A DNA stretch of 64,000 nt, taken from Arabidopsis thaliana. Taxonomy: Eukaryota; Streptophyta; Magnoliopsida; Brassicales; Brassicaceae. The position numbers and the translations under genes are program-made. Numbering within the stretch: the first letter of the stretch is position 1; each line of letters starts with the position of its first letter. The notes under the pieces were generated by a model. The model ran no database searches and had not been told where the DNA came from. It worked only from the letters and a program-made list of their open reading frames with translations. The stretch covers positions 17,283,971 through 17,347,970 of the forward strand of contig NC_003070.9 in NCBI RefSeq assembly GCF_000001735.4. Reading direction: 5' to 3'. Shown in pieces: positions 60,650-64,000 of the stretch.

Positions 60650-62400
60650 CGCAACACTTTTATACGTTTGATAATCTTCCATAAGGCAGAAACCACAGTG
60701 TAACGATGGATTGTATTTACTCGTCCTTGTATGTATGTATATACTTCTGGTTCTGTAAAGGATTATTTATCACGAAAACTGGTGAAAGGAGTTGTTACGA
60801 ATCATTGCATATTTTGCATGAACAAGTTTTGGATTTTGAGCATGTGTTAATTTTACATATTTTTTCTTCACCCCTATTTCCATTTCAAAGTCATAATAAA
60901 AATTTTAACCGAAAAACTAAACTGATCTAGCTTGAAATAATTAACCAAATATGTAAACATAAAGGTTCACTCTCCTTATTGGTCCACTTGACAAATTCAT
61001 TATCTTAAGATGAACCAATATGTAAACACTAGGCCTGACCCGTGCCAGTGTTTTATATTTTAAGAAATATGTTGTAATAAAATTTTATTTAATATTGATT
61101 TATTTTGTTGTTTTGGTGCTATACATTGTACTATTGTAGTATATAGTATAAATGATAATGTACACCGAAAAGTGTAGAATGGTATTTATAATTTTTATGA
61201 CACAATAGCTAATGTTGTGCATAAGTCAAATTTTGAACTTTGAAACTGAAGAGTAAATTAAAAAAAATCTTAGATTGAAATATAATATAGGCTAGAATGA
61301 TGTAAACAAATGTATTTTATTTAGTATTTATAACCCAAACGTTTATTTTTCAGTTTGGTTTTAATCTAGTATATTAATGTTAGAATATTTGAGCTAATAT
61401 ATTAAAACTAAAGACAACCGTTGCTTGGATATTCCTTGCGACAACAAGTAGATCTAGGGTTTTCTACTTTCTTTCTTCTTCGCTGCTGCTTTTCATTCAC
61501 AGGTTTTGAGACTTCATCTTGTCTATGATTCAGGAGTTGGTGGGGGAGCACTTCTCCGTCTGCGGTGGTGTAATTTTTGTCATCGATGTGGTCGTTGCTC
61601 AAGATTAACGAAGGTGGAGTCTCGAGGTCGTGGATCCCGGTTGATGACGTCGTGGTGTGCTTCGAGGATCCCCATGGCTCAACTTTTGTGCTTGTTGCTA
61701 ATTTTAAAACCGATGATATATAATTATTGTTTCTTGAAGTTTACAATTCATAAAACTAAATAAGAAATACTGCATATAATACCTAAGAAGTAAAAACTCT
61801 ATCTTTTTGATGCAATTAGTTTTTTTAAAACATCTACTATTATTTAGGAACAAAAGGAGTAATAAATTTAGATTTAAGACACCCAATCTTTTTTTTTTGG
61901 TCTTCCTAAGACAATAAAGACACCAAACATCTTTTTTTAACCAAATAAAATTAATTTGTTTAAGATTTGTTTTCCTAAATACTGTTTAATAATTTTTTTT
62001 TTTAATTGATTTTTTTTTGTCTTGATGTAAAATTCTATTATATGAAGTACAATTTTGAAAGTTAGTAACTCACGAGATCATGACACGTGTCAATTTTTTC
62101 ACGATCTTAGATTTTTGACACGTGTAAAATAAATTTTCCTTTATTTATTTAGAAAAAGTATTTATAAGGAAATTAAATTTATATATATATACAATTTTAA
62201 AAGGTAAAGAAGACAATTATAAGGAAATTATATATCTAATTAAATAAAATACAAAAAAATTATTTTTATGTATTATATCATGCATACATGATGACAAAAA
62301 ATAAAATAAAATCATGCATACATATTAAGATCATGCATACGTTGGAAGATCATACATATGTTATATTTATATGTTTACTTAACCAAATCTTTCTCATATT
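60650..62400. other. Intergenic, no gene recognised
   Basis: Contains a Helitron-like word ACTAGGCCTGACCCGTGCCA at 61030, a Lys/Arg-rich minus-strand frame (61408-61602) of unknown meaning, two G-box sites (TGACACGTGTCA at 62081-62092 and TGACACGTGT at 62116-62125) and ATCATGCATACAT-type repeats at 62277-62350. Confidence 0.5.
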
Positions 62401-62407
62401 TCTTTCA

Positions 62408-62885
62408 GGGGTGTTATTGGATTCTAATTTATTTCTTGATGACTTTAATAAAATCATAGAAAGTAGTGTTATTGGATTCTATTTTAAAAAGAATTTTGAT
62501 AACTTTAATAAAATCATGAAACTAGATAAATGAAGGATTATAAACTATTGATTGAGAGTTTTTTATAATCTTGTTGATTAGGTTTTTTATAATCTTGTAA
62601 AATTTCCTAACCAATCTCTCTATTTTTATGATACTACTTTTTATGACTTTATTTTGTGAATAAAAGTGTAGAAAGCATAAACCAATAATACAATAATTTA
62701 ATTGATTAACATTCAAAGATTCTTTTGTTTTAGTTGAATAACATAAAAAAATCAGTGATTTTATTAAAGTATGAATCCAATAACTCCAAATTAATAAAAA
62801 AAATTGAAAAGTCTTTTTACAAATCAAAAACTAATAACAAGAAACTTTAATAAAGTTTAATCATATTTTGATTGAATAACACAAA
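62408..62885. repeat. Inverted and direct copies of GTTATTGGATTC (nested MITE remnants)
   Basis: GTGTTATTGGATTC occurs at 62411-62424 and 62467-62480 in direct orientation, each followed by ACTTTAATAAAATCAT; the inverse GAATCCAATAAC is at 62773-62784, preceded by TTTTATTAAAGT, and a weaker inverse (TTGAATAACAC) near 62872. This resembles one or two collapsed Tourist-like inverted-repeat elements. No coding content. Confidence 0.5.
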
Positions 62886-63123
62886 TTCTAAATAATATTT
62901 AAAGTCATTAAAACACTATTTAAATCCCAAACTAATAATTCTTCTTTAGTAGATATCATCAACTAAAGCGAAATCTTATTTGTCAAAGTCGTCCTATGCG
63001 TTATAACTAAATTGTCGTTTTCATGGTCGAATACACATTATTTAAGCATCTAAACCACCATGTAAGGATATCAAAAACGTGTTTATGAATTCTAAACCAT
63101 AAACTCATCCTCATATCAAAAAC

Positions 63124-63545
63124 ATGGCGACATTGAAAACAACAATCTTTATCATCTTCATTCTCTATATCTCATGTAAGCTTTCTCTATATATACTACT
63201 ACTACTACTATATATATACCTCTTACATTTTGATTATTCGACCTAAAAGTCCAAATAAAATATGGTATGTGTTTGCAATTAATAGGTACAATGTTTGTAA
63301 ATATCTTTAGAGTTCAAGCCGATGCATCATGCTTGACAACAAAAGAGTGTGTGGTGCGTTGTTCAGACGAAGATGCACAGTGTATTCATGGCGAGTGCCA
63401 TTGTCCGCACCTAAAAGTCGACATTGAGCCGACCAAGGCGATACGGTGCAAGACTGATCTTGATTGTCCTGATCCTCATCAATGCCCTAAATATGATTAT
63501 TATGCATGCCTTAATAATGGAGAATGTACTTGTATCTCTGTTTAA
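63124..63545 (+). CDS. Defensin-like (DEFL) protein with two six-cysteine modules
   Basis: Two exons (63124-63175 and 63286-63545) give 103 aa; the intron lies within the signal-peptide region as in most Arabidopsis DEFL genes. After the signal peptide (about residues 1-31, ending VQADA) the mature part has twelve cysteines in two repeats: C-x5-C-x3-C-x6-C-x4-C-x-C and C-x5-C-x5-C-x7-C-x4-C-x-C. The spacing shows an internal duplication of one six-Cys CSalpha-beta-like unit. Role: secreted, possibly antimicrobial or reproductive signalling; no activity can be read from sequence. Probably AT1G47317 (from memory). Confidence 0.88.
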
Positions 63546-63880
63546 GAAACCTTAAACCGTGATTGTTCTGATTCTCATCAATGACCTCAATCTATTCTAA
63601 TATTCTAAACCTTAAAACAGAAAGCTCAAACTATACAAAATATTCAAAGAAAATATTTATAAATAAAATCAAAAATATATTAGAAAATAATAATATTAGA
63701 CAAAAACATCCTCCGGATATCAATAATGTTAAATAACAAAAAGGAGTTGAACACAAACTTTTCTTCAAACAAACTTTAAAACTATGTTAAAATTTTGAAA
63801 ATTTAAAAATATGTATGTAGCATATAATTGATTAAGAAATGAAGAGAAATGAAACTTTAGAAGAAAACTTTATTTACTAA
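63546..63880. other. 3' flank of the DEFL gene, no gene seen
   Basis: AT-rich. A GATTGTTCTGATTCTCATCAATGACCT segment just after the stop (63560-63586) is an imperfect copy of coding sequence at about 63463-63487, so a small tandem duplication of the second module's DNA appears to have occurred. Confidence 0.5.
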
Positions 63881-63884
63881 AATA

Positions 63885-64000
63885 TAATTTATCAACTGGC
63901 AAAAGCTTTTTGGGTAAATAAACTTGAATTTCTCATACCTGATTTGAAAGCAAACTATCACAAAATCAGGCATCTTCACTCTTCAGATCTTCTCATACTT
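63885..64000 (-). pseudogene. F-box (FBA-type) gene fragment at the window edge
   Basis: On the minus strand, MPDFVIVCFQIRYEKFKFIY matches MHDFVIVCFDVRSKKFQVYL of the broken F-box gene at 55801-57002, and the DNA aligns with 56221-56310. A TGA interrupts the frame just upstream, and the downstream part runs into AT-rich sequence. The rest lies right of the window. Confidence 0.6.

Noticed and set aside
61408-61602. 64-aa Lys/Arg-rich minus-strand gene
   Set aside because: No homology recognised, no promoter or splice context; left as part of the intergenic description.

Overview
The window is plant nuclear DNA, almost certainly Arabidopsis thaliana chromosome 1, the AT1G47xxx interval. Evidence: GT/AG introns whose joined exons give proteins of expected length (CYCA3;2 372 aa, CYCA3;3 327 aa, NRAMP2 530 aa, PAF2 277 aa, gamma-CA2 278 aa, 3BETAHSD/D1 439 aa), AT-rich intergenic DNA, and Brassicaceae-type small transposons. 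Locus names are from memory; exon coordinates were worked out from the sequence. No prokaryotic or viral system is present.

Layout. 1-1.7 kb: 5' part of the papain-like protease RD21A (minus strand, running off the left edge). 1.7-8.5 kb: gene-poor, with a decayed TIR element. 8.5 kb: a small secreted-peptide precursor of the PIP/PIPL (SGPS) type. 8.8-14.2 kb: gene-poor, with a roughly 1 kb TAA-flanked element. 14.2-14.8 kb: WPP2 (minus). 17.1-24.6 kb: a tandem trio of A3-type cyclins (CYCA3;2, CYCA3;3, CYCA3;4) with a perfect hAT MITE between the second and third. 25.1-27.3 kb: the Mn transporter NRAMP2 (minus). 28.5-33.7 kb: a repeat-built block with no recognised gene (a four-copy degenerate repeat, a tandem pair, then a three-copy ~1 kb repeat with a shared open frame). 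34.3 kb: an RNase H-domain pseudogene. 35.3-36.9 kb: proteasome alpha subunit PAF2. 37.4-39.4 kb: mitochondrial gamma carbonic anhydrase 2 (minus). 40.3-42.25 kb: poly(A)-tailed retroposon-like DNA. 43.2-47.8 kb: TLP6, a two-CBS-domain protein and a twin-CX9C mitoribosomal protein. 48.5 kb: a Helitron end. 50.1 kb: a small secreted protein (minus). 52.2-55.1 kb: sterol C4-decarboxylase 3BETAHSD/D1. 55.8-57.0 kb: a broken F-box gene (minus). 57.7-58.96 kb: a second poly(A)-tailed retroposon-like segment. 59.1-60.6 kb: an ER/secreted protein of unknown function whose intron carries a perfect 20-bp hairpin. 63.1-63.5 kb: a defensin-like gene with two six-Cys modules. The right edge holds a second F-box fragment.

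How genes relate. There is no operon logic. The main theme is duplication: RD21A, the PIPL peptide, WPP2 and CYCA3;2 lie in the order of their paralogues on chromosome 5 (RD21B, AT5G43066, WPP1, CYCA3;1), and the cyclin then amplified in tandem here. CYCA3;2 and CYCA3;4 keep a shared upstream block and an N-terminal destruction box; CYCA3;3 lacks both. Several housekeeping mitochondrial and proteasome genes sit in the right half; two of them (PAF2 and the CHCH protein) have site II-type TGGGCY promoter motifs.
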